64,000 bases of DNA from Clostridiales bacterium (GTDB lineage Bacteria > Bacillota > Clostridia > Oscillospirales > Oscillospiraceae), in NCBI GenBank assembly GCA_025757645.1, contig CP107216.1, positions 1,549,501 through 1,613,500 on the forward strand, given 5' to 3'. Below the pieces are notes generated by a model. That model ran no database searches, had not been told where the DNA came from, and saw nothing but the letters and a program-made list of their open reading frames with translations. Position numbers and translations under genes: made by a program. Below, piece by piece: positions 14,542 to 22,921 of the stretch; the first letter of the stretch is position 1, and each line of letters opens with the position of its first letter.

Positions 14542-16212
14542 TTATTTGGATTTGACCTTCGGCAGGTAATCGCGGACGCGATGATGCGGCTTATCGAAGC
14601 CGAACGCACGGATCGCCATCAGCAGCGTGCCGAGCGCGGCAGCGCCGTCCAAAACGGCGGCGAACCACAGCGTACAATAGCCGAGCTCTGCCATCACCAG
14701 CAGCAGGACCTTCACGACCACGCCGATCGCCAGATGCTCGCGGCAGATGCCCTCGACCCAGCCGGCCGTCTCGATCGCCTCCGGCAACAGGTACGGATCC
14801 TGGCTTGTGAGCAGGATATCGGCGTCAAACCGCTCGTCGCTCTCCTCCGGGATCACGCAGGCGTCCAGATCTGCCGATGAGTGCTCCGGATGTGCCGTGC
14901 AGCGGCGGTCATAATACAGCAGCAGTTCCCCGTCGCTCAGGTTCTCCACCTGCTGCGACAGGATCTGTTCCTTTTCCGCCCCGCTGCGCTTGCAATAGAG
15001 GTGATCCGCCTTGAGCTCTTTTGCATTCTCTGCAACGGAGTCGTTGCTGGCATTGCTGAAGAGCGTGATCGTGTGCACGCCCAGCGCACGCAGCTCTTTG
15101 AGCGCGGGCTTCGTGTCCGACTGCACAACTTCCTGCAGCAGGATCTTGCCTGCATACTGCTCACCAACGGATACATAGACCACATAGCCGTCTGTCAGGT
15201 CTGCATCCGGGATGTCCACACCCTTGAGGATCATCAGCTCACGCGTGCCGACGCAAACGCGGGTCGATTCAATGTAAACCTCCACGCCGCTCTCGGGAAT
15301 ATCCACCGCGCGGGAGAGATACTGCGTGAGAATGGGGCCGCTGTAGGCAGCGCAGATCGCGCGCGCCGTGCGGCTGTTCGAGCAGGACTCCGCATTGGCC
15401 GCCAGTTGCAGCAGGGCCTCCGGCGTCAGCTGACTGGATTTCACGCTGATCACCTTCGGAAGCTGGCTGTCCCCTTTCCCTTCATCGACTGCAACCGCAC
15501 GCACGGCGTTGAGCGCGCGCATGCTGCGGCAGCTGCGAAACAGCACGTCGCAGCGGTATGCACCGTTGACGGCACTGTACCACACCAGCGGCACAGAAAT
15601 CAGCAGCGCACACGGGGTGGAAAGAAAGAGGACGATCATGGCGGCATGAATTGCCCGGGAAACCGTTGCGACCTTGAGCACGATCTCCAGCACGGCCACC
15701 AGCACCGCAATGCACAGACCGGCCGGTGCAAGATAGCCGATCCACTTCGGGGCGGCGAATTCAGCCGGAGAATGGATCTCCCCGCCGACGGCGGCTTCCA
15801 GCGTTTTCTGCGCATGCACCGTAACGACCGCGATCAGTATCGACATGACCCGGTACACGAGCAGGAAAACGGCGGCATCCACCGGCTGCCCGACCGCCAT
15901 CGTACCGATCACGCACACGATCACGATCACCGCGGGCCGGAACACCTGCCGGTCCAGAATGCAGGCGATCGCAGATGCAAGGTAGTCATACCCGGCGGCG
16001 AGCGCGGACAAAGCCAAAAGGATATACTGCACCACCGTGTTGTGCACCAGTGCGCCGATGACGCACAGTATCAGCGCCGCAGCAAGACGCACGATCAGCA
16101 CAAGATACAGTCCCGTTTCCGGAAACAGGCGCAGCGTTTTCCAATCATAATCCGGCCGGTCGGCAGCAAAACAGCTCGCAGACAGCCGCATCAGAAGTTC
16201 CTGAAAATTCAT
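14542..16212 (-). CDS. degenerate P1B-type ATPase-like membrane protein
   Basis: A 556-residue protein with several N-terminal membrane segments, then LSTPCALLISVPL near residue 200, then a soluble region and C-terminal membrane segments. Order and sequence follow heavy-metal P1B ATPases: the S-T-P-C motif stands for the Cys-Pro-Cys membrane motif, and PYLLPEAIETA matches the end of the P domain. The catalytic core is badly changed. The DKTGT phosphorylation box reads DEGKGD, so the Asp may remain but K-T-G-T is lost. The S-x-H-P nucleotide motif reads SNSRTA, the GDGxND hinge is gone, and the actuator domain with TGE is absent between the membrane segments. Transport by ATP hydrolysis is therefore unlikely. 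ATG 16212 has an AGGGGGAA ribosome binding site. The frame is intact, so it is probably expressed. Confidence 0.7.
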   Translation of the reverse strand: MNFQELLMRLSASCFAADRPDYDWKTLRLFPETGLYLVLIVRLAAALILCVIGALVHNTVVQYILLALSALAAGYDYLASAIACILDRQVFRPAVIVIVCVIGTMAVGQPVDAAVFLLVYRVMSILIAVVTVHAQKTLEAAVGGEIHSPAEFAAPKWIGYLAPAGLCIAVLVAVLEIVLKVATVSRAIHAAMIVLFLSTPCALLISVPLVWYSAVNGAYRCDVLFRSCRSMRALNAVRAVAVDEGKGDSQLPKVISVKSSQLTPEALLQLAANAESCSNSRTARAICAAYSGPILTQYLSRAVDIPESGVEVYIESTRVCVGTRELMILKGVDIPDADLTDGYVVYVSVGEQYAGKILLQEVVQSDTKPALKELRALGVHTITLFSNASNDSVAENAKELKADHLYCKRSGAEKEQILSQQVENLSDGELLLYYDRRCTAHPEHSSADLDACVIPEESDERFDADILLTSQDPYLLPEAIETAGWVEGICREHLAIGVVVKVLLLVMAELGYCTLWFAAVLDGAAALGTLLMAIRAFGFDKPHHRVRDYLPKVKSK

Positions 16213-16255
16213 GGGAGTTCCCCCTGTTCTGACTGAGCCGTATACAGACAGCAGC

Positions 16256-17191
16256 TCAGGCTTTTCCGTCGCAGCCGAGCACATCGACGATCTTGTGCTT
16301 GACAAGCTGCTTGATGTTTTCCCGCGCGGGGCCGAGGTACTTTCTCGGGTCAAACTCTGCCGGGTGCTCGGCAAGATACTTGCGGATCGTGCCGGTCATG
16401 GCCAGACGCAGGTCAGAGTCAATATTGATCTTGCACACGGCCAGGCGCGCTGCCTGACGCAGCTGATCCTCCGGCACACCGATCGCACCGGGCATAGCGC
16501 CGCCGAACTCGTTGATCATCTGTACGTATTCCTGCGGCACGGACGACGAGCCGTGCAGCACGATCGGGAAACCGGGCAGCCGCTCGGAGACTTCCTCAAG
16601 AATATCGAAACGGAGCTGCGGCTTCGTGCCGGGCTTGAACTTGTAAGCGCCGTGGCTCGTGCCGATGGCGATCGCAAGCGAATCGCAGCCGGTGCGCTCG
16701 ACGAATTCCTGCACATCCTCCGGGCGCGTATAGGACGAATCCTCGGCCTTGACCTTGACATCGTCCTCAATGCCGGCCAGCGTGCCGAGCTCTGCCTCCA
16801 CGACGGCGCCGTGTGCGTGCGCATATTCCACGACCTGGCGCGTCAGCGCGACATTTTCCTCAAACGGCTTGGAGGAAGCGTCGATCATGACAGAAGAAAA
16901 GCCGTCATCGACACAGGCCTTGCACAGCTCAAACGAGTCCCCGTGGTCCAGATGGAGACAGATCGGCAGGCCGGTTTCGATCACGGCGGCTTCCACCAGC
17001 TTGACCAGGTACGTACGGTTGGCATACTTGCGCGCGCCGGAAGATACCTGCAGGATCACCGGCGCGTTGCACTCCTTGGCAGCCTCCGTGATGCCCTGAA
17101 TGATCTCCATATTGTTCACGTTGAAGGCGCCAATGGCATAGCCGCCTGCATAAGCTTTTGCAAACATTTCCTGAGAAGTTACAATCGACAT
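16256..17191 (-). CDS. fba: class II fructose-1,6-bisphosphate aldolase
   Basis: A zinc-dependent class II aldolase of about 311 residues, which splits fructose-1,6-bisphosphate to glyceraldehyde-3-phosphate and dihydroxyacetone phosphate in glycolysis. Visible motifs are GAFNVNNMEI at the N-terminus, HLDHGDS with metal-binding His, VEAELGTLAG, AIGTSHGAYKF, IVLHGSSSVP and KINIDSDLR. ATG 17191 is chosen; an in-frame TTG at 17197 sits closer to the purine-rich GTGAG and is possible. It is divergent from the phosphofructokinase gene, so two neighbouring glycolytic genes share one intergenic control region. Confidence 0.93.
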   Translation of the reverse strand: MSIVTSQEMFAKAYAGGYAIGAFNVNNMEIIQGITEAAKECNAPVILQVSSGARKYANRTYLVKLVEAAVIETGLPICLHLDHGDSFELCKACVDDGFSSVMIDASSKPFEENVALTRQVVEYAHAHGAVVEAELGTLAGIEDDVKVKAEDSSYTRPEDVQEFVERTGCDSLAIAIGTSHGAYKFKPGTKPQLRFDILEEVSERLPGFPIVLHGSSSVPQEYVQMINEFGGAMPGAIGVPEDQLRQAARLAVCKINIDSDLRLAMTGTIRKYLAEHPAEFDPRKYLGPARENIKQLVKHKIVDVLGCDGKA

Positions 17192-17213
17192 TGACAAGTC
17201 AACTCACTTTCAT

Positions 17214-17242
17214 ATATTATGTAGAATGTCAATATGATGCAA
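17214..17242 (-). promoter_or_regulatory. promoter of fba
   Basis: On the minus strand TTGCAT (17242-17237), 17 bp, TAATAT (17219-17214). It lies in the 160-bp AT-rich divergent spacer between fba and the phosphofructokinase gene. Confidence 0.5.
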
Positions 17243-17351
17243 AACAAATCATCGGTTCAATTTATTTTACACATGTTTTTAGATAATATCAATAGTGGAA
17301 TTCAATGTTTCAGTAAAATCTATCAATTCTTTGAATTTATGGAGGTACGTT

Positions 17352-18593
17352 ATGTCCGGTGAATTAAAAGGCGCGTGTATCTTTGGGCAGTCCGGCGGGC
17401 CGACTGCAGTCATCAATGCCAGCGCCTACGGAGTGCTCAAGACTGCGTTGGAATCCGATGCCATTACCAACGTTTACGGTGCGGCCCATGGCATCCGCGG
17501 CGTTCTGGATGACCGCCTGTATGATATCGCTCAGGAGGATCCGGACGAGCTCCGCCTGCTGCTGCACACGCCGTCGTCGGAGCTGGGCTCCTGCCGCTAC
17601 AAAATGGCAGACCCGGACACGGACGATACGGATTACCGTCGTATTCTGGAGATCTTCCGGAAATACAACGTGCGCTACTTCTTCTATAACGGCGGCAACG
17701 ACTCCATGGATACCTGCAACAAGATCAGCCGCTATATGCAGGCGCACGATTGGGACTGCCGCGTGATGGGCGTGCCCAAGACTATCGACAACGACCTCTT
17801 CGGCACCGATCACTGCCCCGGCTTTGCGAGCGCCGCCAAGTACATAGCGACCTCCTGCATGGAAGTGTCCAAGGACTGCCGTGTATATGACACCGGCACG
17901 ATCACGGTCATGGAGATCATGGGCCGCCACGCCGGGTGGCTGGCCGGCAGCGCCGCGCTGGCATCGGCCTGCGGCTCCGGTCCGGATCTGATCTATCTGC
18001 CGGAAGTCGATTTTGACATGGAGCAGTTCCTTGCGGATGTGCACCGCATCTACGAGGAGAAAAATAACGTTCTCATCGCTGTTTCCGAGGGCATCCACTA
18101 CGCGGACGGCTCATTCGTTTCCGAGGCCAAGGCCTCCGCGACCGACGGCTTCGGCCATGCGCAGCTCGGCGGTCTGGCGGCGCGTCTGGCGCAGGTGATC
18201 AAAGAACACGAACACGCCAAGGTGCGTGGCATTGAACTGTCGCTGCTGCAGCGCGCGGGCGCGCATCTTGCCTCTCAGACGGATATCGACGAAGCGTTTG
18301 CCGCCGGTAAGATGGCTGTCGAGGCGGCGCTCTCCGGCGAGACCGGCAAGATGGTCGCGTTTGAGCGCGTCATGGCAGGCGGTCAGTATGCCTGCCGCAT
18401 GAAGCTCATTCCGCTCTCCGATGTCGCAAACTATGAAAAGAAAGTCCCGGTGGAATGGATCGTGCCGGAGGGCAACAACGTCACGCAGGACTTTATCGAC
18501 TATGCCCTGCCGCTCATTCAGGGTGTGCCGGAGATCCCGCTGGAAAATGGCCTTCCCCGCTATGCACGGCTGAAAAAGGTGCTTACAGAATAA
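17352..18593 (+). CDS. pfp: 6-phosphofructokinase, probably pyrophosphate-dependent
   Basis: A 413-residue phosphofructokinase that phosphorylates fructose-6-phosphate. The N-terminal GQSGGPTAVINAS glycine loop, YNGGNDSMDT, GVPKTIDNDL and MEIMGRHAGWLAG segments are visible. The Asp in GGND at the position of Gly104 of the E. coli enzyme, together with Lys in PKTIDND, are the residues that mark pyrophosphate users; ATP users have GGDGS and PGTIDND. The donor is therefore inferred to be PPi, making the step reversible. ATG 17352 follows ATGGAGGT. It ends at a clear terminator. Confidence 0.82.
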   Translation: MSGELKGACIFGQSGGPTAVINASAYGVLKTALESDAITNVYGAAHGIRGVLDDRLYDIAQEDPDELRLLLHTPSSELGSCRYKMADPDTDDTDYRRILEIFRKYNVRYFFYNGGNDSMDTCNKISRYMQAHDWDCRVMGVPKTIDNDLFGTDHCPGFASAAKYIATSCMEVSKDCRVYDTGTITVMEIMGRHAGWLAGSAALASACGSGPDLIYLPEVDFDMEQFLADVHRIYEEKNNVLIAVSEGIHYADGSFVSEAKASATDGFGHAQLGGLAARLAQVIKEHEHAKVRGIELSLLQRAGAHLASQTDIDEAFAAGKMAVEAALSGETGKMVAFERVMAGGQYACRMKLIPLSDVANYEKKVPVEWIVPEGNNVTQDFIDYALPLIQGVPEIPLENGLPRYARLKKVLTE

Positions 18594-18600
18594 ACGAAAC

Positions 18601-18636
18601 GCAGAGTCGGCGGAAAATCGCCGACTCTGTTTATTT
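18601..18636 (+). terminator. terminator after the phosphofructokinase gene
   Basis: CAGAGTCGGCG at 18602-18612 pairs with CGCCGACTCTG at 18619-18629 around GAAAAT and is followed by TTTATTT. Confidence 0.88.
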
Positions 18637-18664
18637 GTGCTGTTCAAGCGCGGGAAAATATGAT
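18635..18664 (+). promoter_or_regulatory. promoter of the ABC-F gene
   Basis: TTGTGC at 18635-18640, 18 bp, TATGAT at 18659-18664, directly after the preceding terminator. Confidence 0.45.
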
Positions 18665-18704
18665 AAACTAATTTACTATCTATTGTTACGAAGGAGTTTC
18701 CAAA

Positions 18705-20303
18705 ATGATCACTGTTGATGACCTCTCGCTGCAGTACAGCGGAGCCCCGCTGTTTTCCAAGGTGAACCTGCAGTTTACCCCCGGCAACTGCTATGGCATC
18801 ATCGGCGCCAACGGCGCCGGCAAATCCACGTTCCTGAAGATCCTCTCCGGTCAGCTCGAGCCGAGCACCGGCAGCGTCTATATTGACCCCAAGGCCAGAA
18901 TGTCCGTCCTCAAGCAGGATCAGACGATGTACGATGCCTATACCGTCATGGACACGGTCATCATGGGCAACCAGCGTCTGTATGACTGTGGCAAGGAGAA
19001 AGACGCCATCTACGCCAAGGACGAGATGACGGACGAGGACGGCATCCGCGCCTCCGAGCTCGAGGAGGAGTTTTCCGATCTCGGCGGCTGGGAGGCGGAG
19101 TCGGATGCATCCCGCATCCTGCAGGGGCTCGGCGTCGCGCCGGAGCATCACGAGACGATGATGTCCGACATGGATCCGCGCCTGAAGGTGAAAGTCCTGC
19201 TGGCGCAGGCGCTCTTCGGCCACCCGGACATTATCCTGCTCGACGAGCCGACGAACAATCTCGACCTTGCGAGCGTCGTCTGGCTGGAAGATTTCCTGAT
19301 GGATTACGACGGCACGGTGCTCGTCGTGTCGCATGACCGCTATTTCCTCAATAACGTCTGTACGCACATCGTCGATATCGACTACGGCAAGATCAAAATG
19401 TACGTCGGCAACTACGACTTCTGGTACGAATCCAGCCAGCTCATGCAGAAGCTCGTCAAGGATCAGAACAAGCGCGCCGAGCAGAAGATCCAGGAGCTGC
19501 AGACCTTTATCGCCCGCTTCTCCGCCAACAAGTCCAAGTCCCGGCAGGCCACATCCCGCCGCAAGCTGCTCGAAAAGATTTCCGTTGAGGACATGCCCGC
19601 CTCCAGCCGCCGCTATCCGTGGGTCGGCTTCAAGGCGGAGCGTGAGCCCGGCAAGGATCGCCTGTTCGTGACGGATATCAGCAAGACCGTCGACGGCGAA
19701 AAGCTGCTCAACCACGTGAGCTTCATCGTCGGCAAGGAGGACAAGATCGCCATTCTCGGCAAGAACGAGCTCGCCGTGACGATGCTCTTCAAGATCCTCA
19801 TGGGCGATGAAGAGCCGGACGAGGGCACAGTCAAGTGGGGCGTCTCGACCACGCAGGCCTACTTCCCCAAGGATCACAACAGCTATTTTGAAAACTGCGA
19901 CTATGACCTCATCGACTGGATGCGCCAGTTCTCCACCGATAAGCGCGAGAGCTACCTGCGCACGTTCCTCGGCCGGATGTTGTTTTCCGGCGATGATGTC
20001 TATAAGCAGGTCAAAGTTTTGTCCGGCGGCGAGAAAGTGCGCTGCATGATCTCGAAGATGATGCTCTCGGGGGCCAACTTCCTCGTGTTCGACCAGCCGA
20101 CGAACCATCTCGATCTGGAGAGTATCGCGGCGCTCAACAACGGCATGGCCGCCTTCCCCTACAATATCATCTTCACGAGCCACGACCACCAGCTCACGCA
20201 GACGGTCGCCAACCGCATCATTGAGATCACGCCTGACGGCATCATCGACCGCCGCTGCACGTACGACGAGTATATGCACATCGCAGGTCAGGAAGCGGAA
20301 TAA
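18705..20303 (+). CDS. ABC-F family ATPase, YkpA/YbiT type
   Basis: A 532-residue soluble protein with two ABC ATPase domains and no membrane segment, as in ABC-F translation factors that act at the ribosome. Domain 1 has Walker A GANGAGKST, a divergent signature region (DMDPRLKVKVLLAQALF) and Walker B LLDEPTNNLD. The linker between domains carries the basic, helical P-site tRNA interaction motif (~residues 235-290). Domain 2 has signature LSGGEKVR and FDQPTNHLD. However, its Walker A position reads GKNELAVTM, lacking the GK-S/T lysine, a feature I recall in YbiT-like members. It lies 3 bases upstream of rlmD, so the two are probably co-transcribed. Confidence 0.88.
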   Translation: MITVDDLSLQYSGAPLFSKVNLQFTPGNCYGIIGANGAGKSTFLKILSGQLEPSTGSVYIDPKARMSVLKQDQTMYDAYTVMDTVIMGNQRLYDCGKEKDAIYAKDEMTDEDGIRASELEEEFSDLGGWEAESDASRILQGLGVAPEHHETMMSDMDPRLKVKVLLAQALFGHPDIILLDEPTNNLDLASVVWLEDFLMDYDGTVLVVSHDRYFLNNVCTHIVDIDYGKIKMYVGNYDFWYESSQLMQKLVKDQNKRAEQKIQELQTFIARFSANKSKSRQATSRRKLLEKISVEDMPASSRRYPWVGFKAEREPGKDRLFVTDISKTVDGEKLLNHVSFIVGKEDKIAILGKNELAVTMLFKILMGDEEPDEGTVKWGVSTTQAYFPKDHNSYFENCDYDLIDWMRQFSTDKRESYLRTFLGRMLFSGDDVYKQVKVLSGGEKVRCMISKMMLSGANFLVFDQPTNHLDLESIAALNNGMAAFPYNIIFTSHDHQLTQTVANRIIEITPDGIIDRRCTYDEYMHIAGQEAE

Positions 20304-20306
20304 ATC

Positions 20307-21980
20307 ATGGAGCAGCTTGCGAAAAACCAACTGCACACCGCCGAGATCACGGGCTATACGTCCGACGGTGCAGGTGTATGCCACATTGCCGGCCGCGCCG
20401 TGTTCGTGAAAGGCGCGCTCGCCGGCGAGACGTGGCAGGTCCGTATCCTGAAGGTGACGGCAAATGCCGTCTATGGCAAGGCAGAGCAATGCCTGTCCCC
20501 TGTCCCGGCGCGCACGCAGCCGCCCTGCCCGGTTTACCGCACCTGCGGCGGCTGCAGCCTGCAGCATATGGACTACGACGAGCAGCTGCGCATGAAGCTC
20601 CAGCGCGTCAACGATGCGCTCACGCGCATCGGCGGCGTTTCGATGCCGGTACAGGACATCATCGGCATGGAATATCCGCTCTGTTACCGGAACAAGGCGA
20701 TCTACGCCGTCGGCACGAAAGACGGCCGCGTGGTCAAGGGCTTTTACCGCGCGTCCAGCCATGACATTACGCCTGTGGAGCAGTGCCTGCTCCAGCTCCC
20801 GCTCGCGGACAAGGCGGCGCAGGCGGTCTGCGACTGGATGGATCTGCGCGGCGTTGCGCCGTATGACGAAGCCACCGGCCGCGGCACGGTGCGGCATCTG
20901 TTCACGCGCTGCGCCATGCACACGCCAGACGCCGTACTGTGCATCGTCTCTGCACGTGGGTTCGGCGCGCAGACGGACGGCCTGATCGCCTACCTGCGCG
21001 AGCACTGCCCGGAGCTGACCGGCATCGTGCTCGATGTCAACAAGCAGAAAGGCAACGTTGTGCTCGCGGGAGATTTCTATCCGCTCTGGGGAGTGCCGGA
21101 GCTGACCGACCGCCTCTGCGGGCTGACGTTCACGCTCTCGCCGCAGGCGTTTTATCAGGTCAATCCCGTGCAGGCCGAGCGGCTGTATGAGCGCGCGGTG
21201 GAATACGCCGTCAACGCGCCGACGGATCAGGTGCTGGATCTGTACTGCGGCGCCGGGACGATCAGCCTGTGTCTGGCGCGAAAGGCCGCGCACGTCATCG
21301 GGGCAGAGATCGTGCCGGAGGCGATCGAGAACGCGCGCCGGAACGCGGAGCGAAACGGTATCGAAAATGCGGAGTTTCTCTGTGCCGATGCCGGCGCCGC
21401 AGCGGCGGAGCTGGCCCGGCGCGGCGTCCGGCCGGACTGCATCGTGGTCGATCCCCCGCGCAAGGGCATGTCCCCGGAAGCCATCGACGCGATGGTGTCC
21501 ATGCAGCCGCCGCGCATCGTCTATGTCTCCTGCGATCCGGGCACGCTCGCGCGCGATGTGAAGCAGCTCACACAGCACGGCTACACGCTCACGCAGGCGC
21601 TGGCCGTGGACATGTTCCCGCAGACGCCGCATGTTGAGACGGTAGTTCTTTTATCCCACAAAAAAGCCGACAGTTATATCCACATTGATGTGGAGTTTGG
21701 AGAGGGCGAGGGCAAGATTCCGGTAGATAGTATTGCTAAAAGAGCCGAAGCGTATAAGCCCAAAGAAAAAGTGACCTACAAAATGATTAAGGAGTACATA
21801 GAAGCGAAATACGGCTTCAAGGTACATACCGCATATATCGCAGAGGTAAAGCGAAATTTGGGATTGCCGATGTATGATGCTCCTAATGCGGTAGAAGAAT
21901 TGAAACAGCCGAGGAAACATCCGACACCAGAAAAGGTAGAAGCAATCAAAGATGCACTTCGTTATTTTGCAGTGATATAA
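20307..21980 (+). CDS. rlmD: 23S rRNA (uracil-5-)-methyltransferase RlmD/RumA with an ICE-derived C-terminal tail
   Basis: A 557-residue chimera. Residues 1-~453 are a complete RlmD: N-terminal TRAM domain, [4Fe-4S] cysteines in CPVYRTCGGCSLQH, SAM-binding LDLYCGAGTISL, DPPRKGMSPEAI, and the catalytic cysteine in YVSCDPGTLARDV. The normal C-terminal motif HVETVVLL starts at residue 442. After it the DNA turns AT-rich and a further ~104 residues follow, including TYKMIKEYIEAKYGFKVHT and AYIAEVKRNLGLP and ending at RYFAVI. This is the junction with the inserted element. The tail looks like a small helical, winged-helix-like unit. The core should still act on a uracil of 23S rRNA; the tail function is unknown. 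Confidence 0.88.
   Translation: MEQLAKNQLHTAEITGYTSDGAGVCHIAGRAVFVKGALAGETWQVRILKVTANAVYGKAEQCLSPVPARTQPPCPVYRTCGGCSLQHMDYDEQLRMKLQRVNDALTRIGGVSMPVQDIIGMEYPLCYRNKAIYAVGTKDGRVVKGFYRASSHDITPVEQCLLQLPLADKAAQAVCDWMDLRGVAPYDEATGRGTVRHLFTRCAMHTPDAVLCIVSARGFGAQTDGLIAYLREHCPELTGIVLDVNKQKGNVVLAGDFYPLWGVPELTDRLCGLTFTLSPQAFYQVNPVQAERLYERAVEYAVNAPTDQVLDLYCGAGTISLCLARKAAHVIGAEIVPEAIENARRNAERNGIENAEFLCADAGAAAAELARRGVRPDCIVVDPPRKGMSPEAIDAMVSMQPPRIVYVSCDPGTLARDVKQLTQHGYTLTQALAVDMFPQTPHVETVVLLSHKKADSYIHIDVEFGEGEGKIPVDSIAKRAEAYKPKEKVTYKMIKEYIEAKYGFKVHTAYIAEVKRNLGLPMYDAPNAVEELKQPRKHPTPEKVEAIKDALRYFAVI
21630..21665 (+). other. left attachment site region (attL) of the ICE in rlmD
   Basis: The conserved H-V-E-T-V-V codons of rlmD (21630-21647) are the last host-like sequence; codon choice then shifts to AT-rich third positions. 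rumA/rlmD 3' ends are known insertion targets of streptococcal ICEs and phages. The exact core cannot be defined without the right end, which is outside the window. Confidence 0.6.
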
Positions 21981-22012
21981 AACTTTACTTACAATCGAAT
22001 ATTTCTTACATA

Positions 22013-22080
22013 GCCGTTTATTCATTTATTTGAGTAAGCGGCTTTTTTCATCCCTATTTTTCGGAATAGGGATATTTTTT
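22013..22080 (+). terminator. tandem terminators ahead of parA
   Basis: The first hairpin pairs GCCGTTTA (22013-22020) with TAAGCGGC (22035-22042) and is followed by TTTTTT. The second pairs ATCCCTATT (22050-22058) with AATAGGGAT (22065-22073) and is followed by ATTTTTT (22074-22080). The second ends only about five bases before the parA ribosome binding site. They may insulate the ICE from rlmD transcription or act as an attenuator. Confidence 0.75.
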
Positions 22081-22099
22081 GTAGAAGGAGGAGGTTTAT

Positions 22100-22921
22100 T
22101 TGAACACGCAAATCATCGCCATCGCCAACCAGAAAGGCGGCGTTGGCAAAACAACAACCTGTGCGAACTTGGGAATAGGTCTGGCACAGGCCGGAAAGAA
22201 AGTGCTTCTGATCGACGGGGACCCACAAGGAAGTCTGACAATCAGCTTGGGAAATCCGCAACCGGACAAGCTGCCATTTACACTGTCGGATGCAATGGGC
22301 AAAATTCTGATGGATCAGCCTATACGCCCCGGAGAAGGTATTCTGCATCATGCAGAAGGCGTTGACCTGATGCCTGCGGATATTCAGCTTTCCGGTATGG
22401 AGGTTTCTCTGGTAAACGCCATGAGCCGTGAAACGGTTTTACGGCAATATCTGGACACACTGAAGGGACAATATTCCCATATCCTGATTGACTGTCAGCC
22501 CTCGTTGGGGATGCTTACGGTCAATGCGCTGGCGGCTGCGAACAGGATCATAATTCCCGTTCAGGCAGAGTATCTGCCCGCCAAAGGACTGGAACAGCTT
22601 TTATCTACGGTCAGCAAGGTAAAACGGCAGATCAATCCAAAGCTCCAGATTGACGGTATACTGCTGACGATGGTGGATAACCGCACCAACTTTGCCAAAG
22701 AGATTGCTGCTTTGCTGCGGGACACCTATGGAAGTAAAATCAAAGTCTTTGGAACGGAGATTCCACACTCTGTCCGTGCAAAGGAAATTAGCGCAGAGGG
22801 AAAAAGCATTTTCGTCCATGACCCTGGCGGTAAGGTGGCAGAGGGGTATCGAAATCTGACGAAGGAGGTGTTGAAACTTGAAAAGCAGCGCGAAAAAAGT
22901 AGAACTGGCATCGGTAGATGA
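22100..22921 (+). CDS. parA: ParA family ATPase
   Basis: A 273-residue Soj/ParA-type deviant Walker ATPase. The signature KGGVGKTT lies near residue 12, LIDGDPQGS near 38, and ILIDCQPSLGMLT near 130. The protein most likely works with the adjacent ParB to keep the excised circular ICE from being lost. The start is TTG 22100, set by AAGGAGGAGG at 22085-22094. It overlaps parB by 44 bases. Confidence 0.92.
   Translation: MNTQIIAIANQKGGVGKTTTCANLGIGLAQAGKKVLLIDGDPQGSLTISLGNPQPDKLPFTLSDAMGKILMDQPIRPGEGILHHAEGVDLMPADIQLSGMEVSLVNAMSRETVLRQYLDTLKGQYSHILIDCQPSLGMLTVNALAAANRIIIPVQAEYLPAKGLEQLLSTVSKVKRQINPKLQIDGILLTMVDNRTNFAKEIAALLRDTYGSKIKVFGTEIPHSVRAKEISAEGKSIFVHDPGGKVAEGYRNLTKEVLKLEKQREKSRTGIGR

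Noticed and set aside
18111..21632. Minus-strand open frame of 1173 codons opposite the phosphofructokinase, ABC-F and rlmD genes
   Set aside because: It runs antisense across three well-supported genes and has low-complexity His/Arg/Ala-rich composition with no domain. Long antisense frames are a side effect of GC-rich codon bias.
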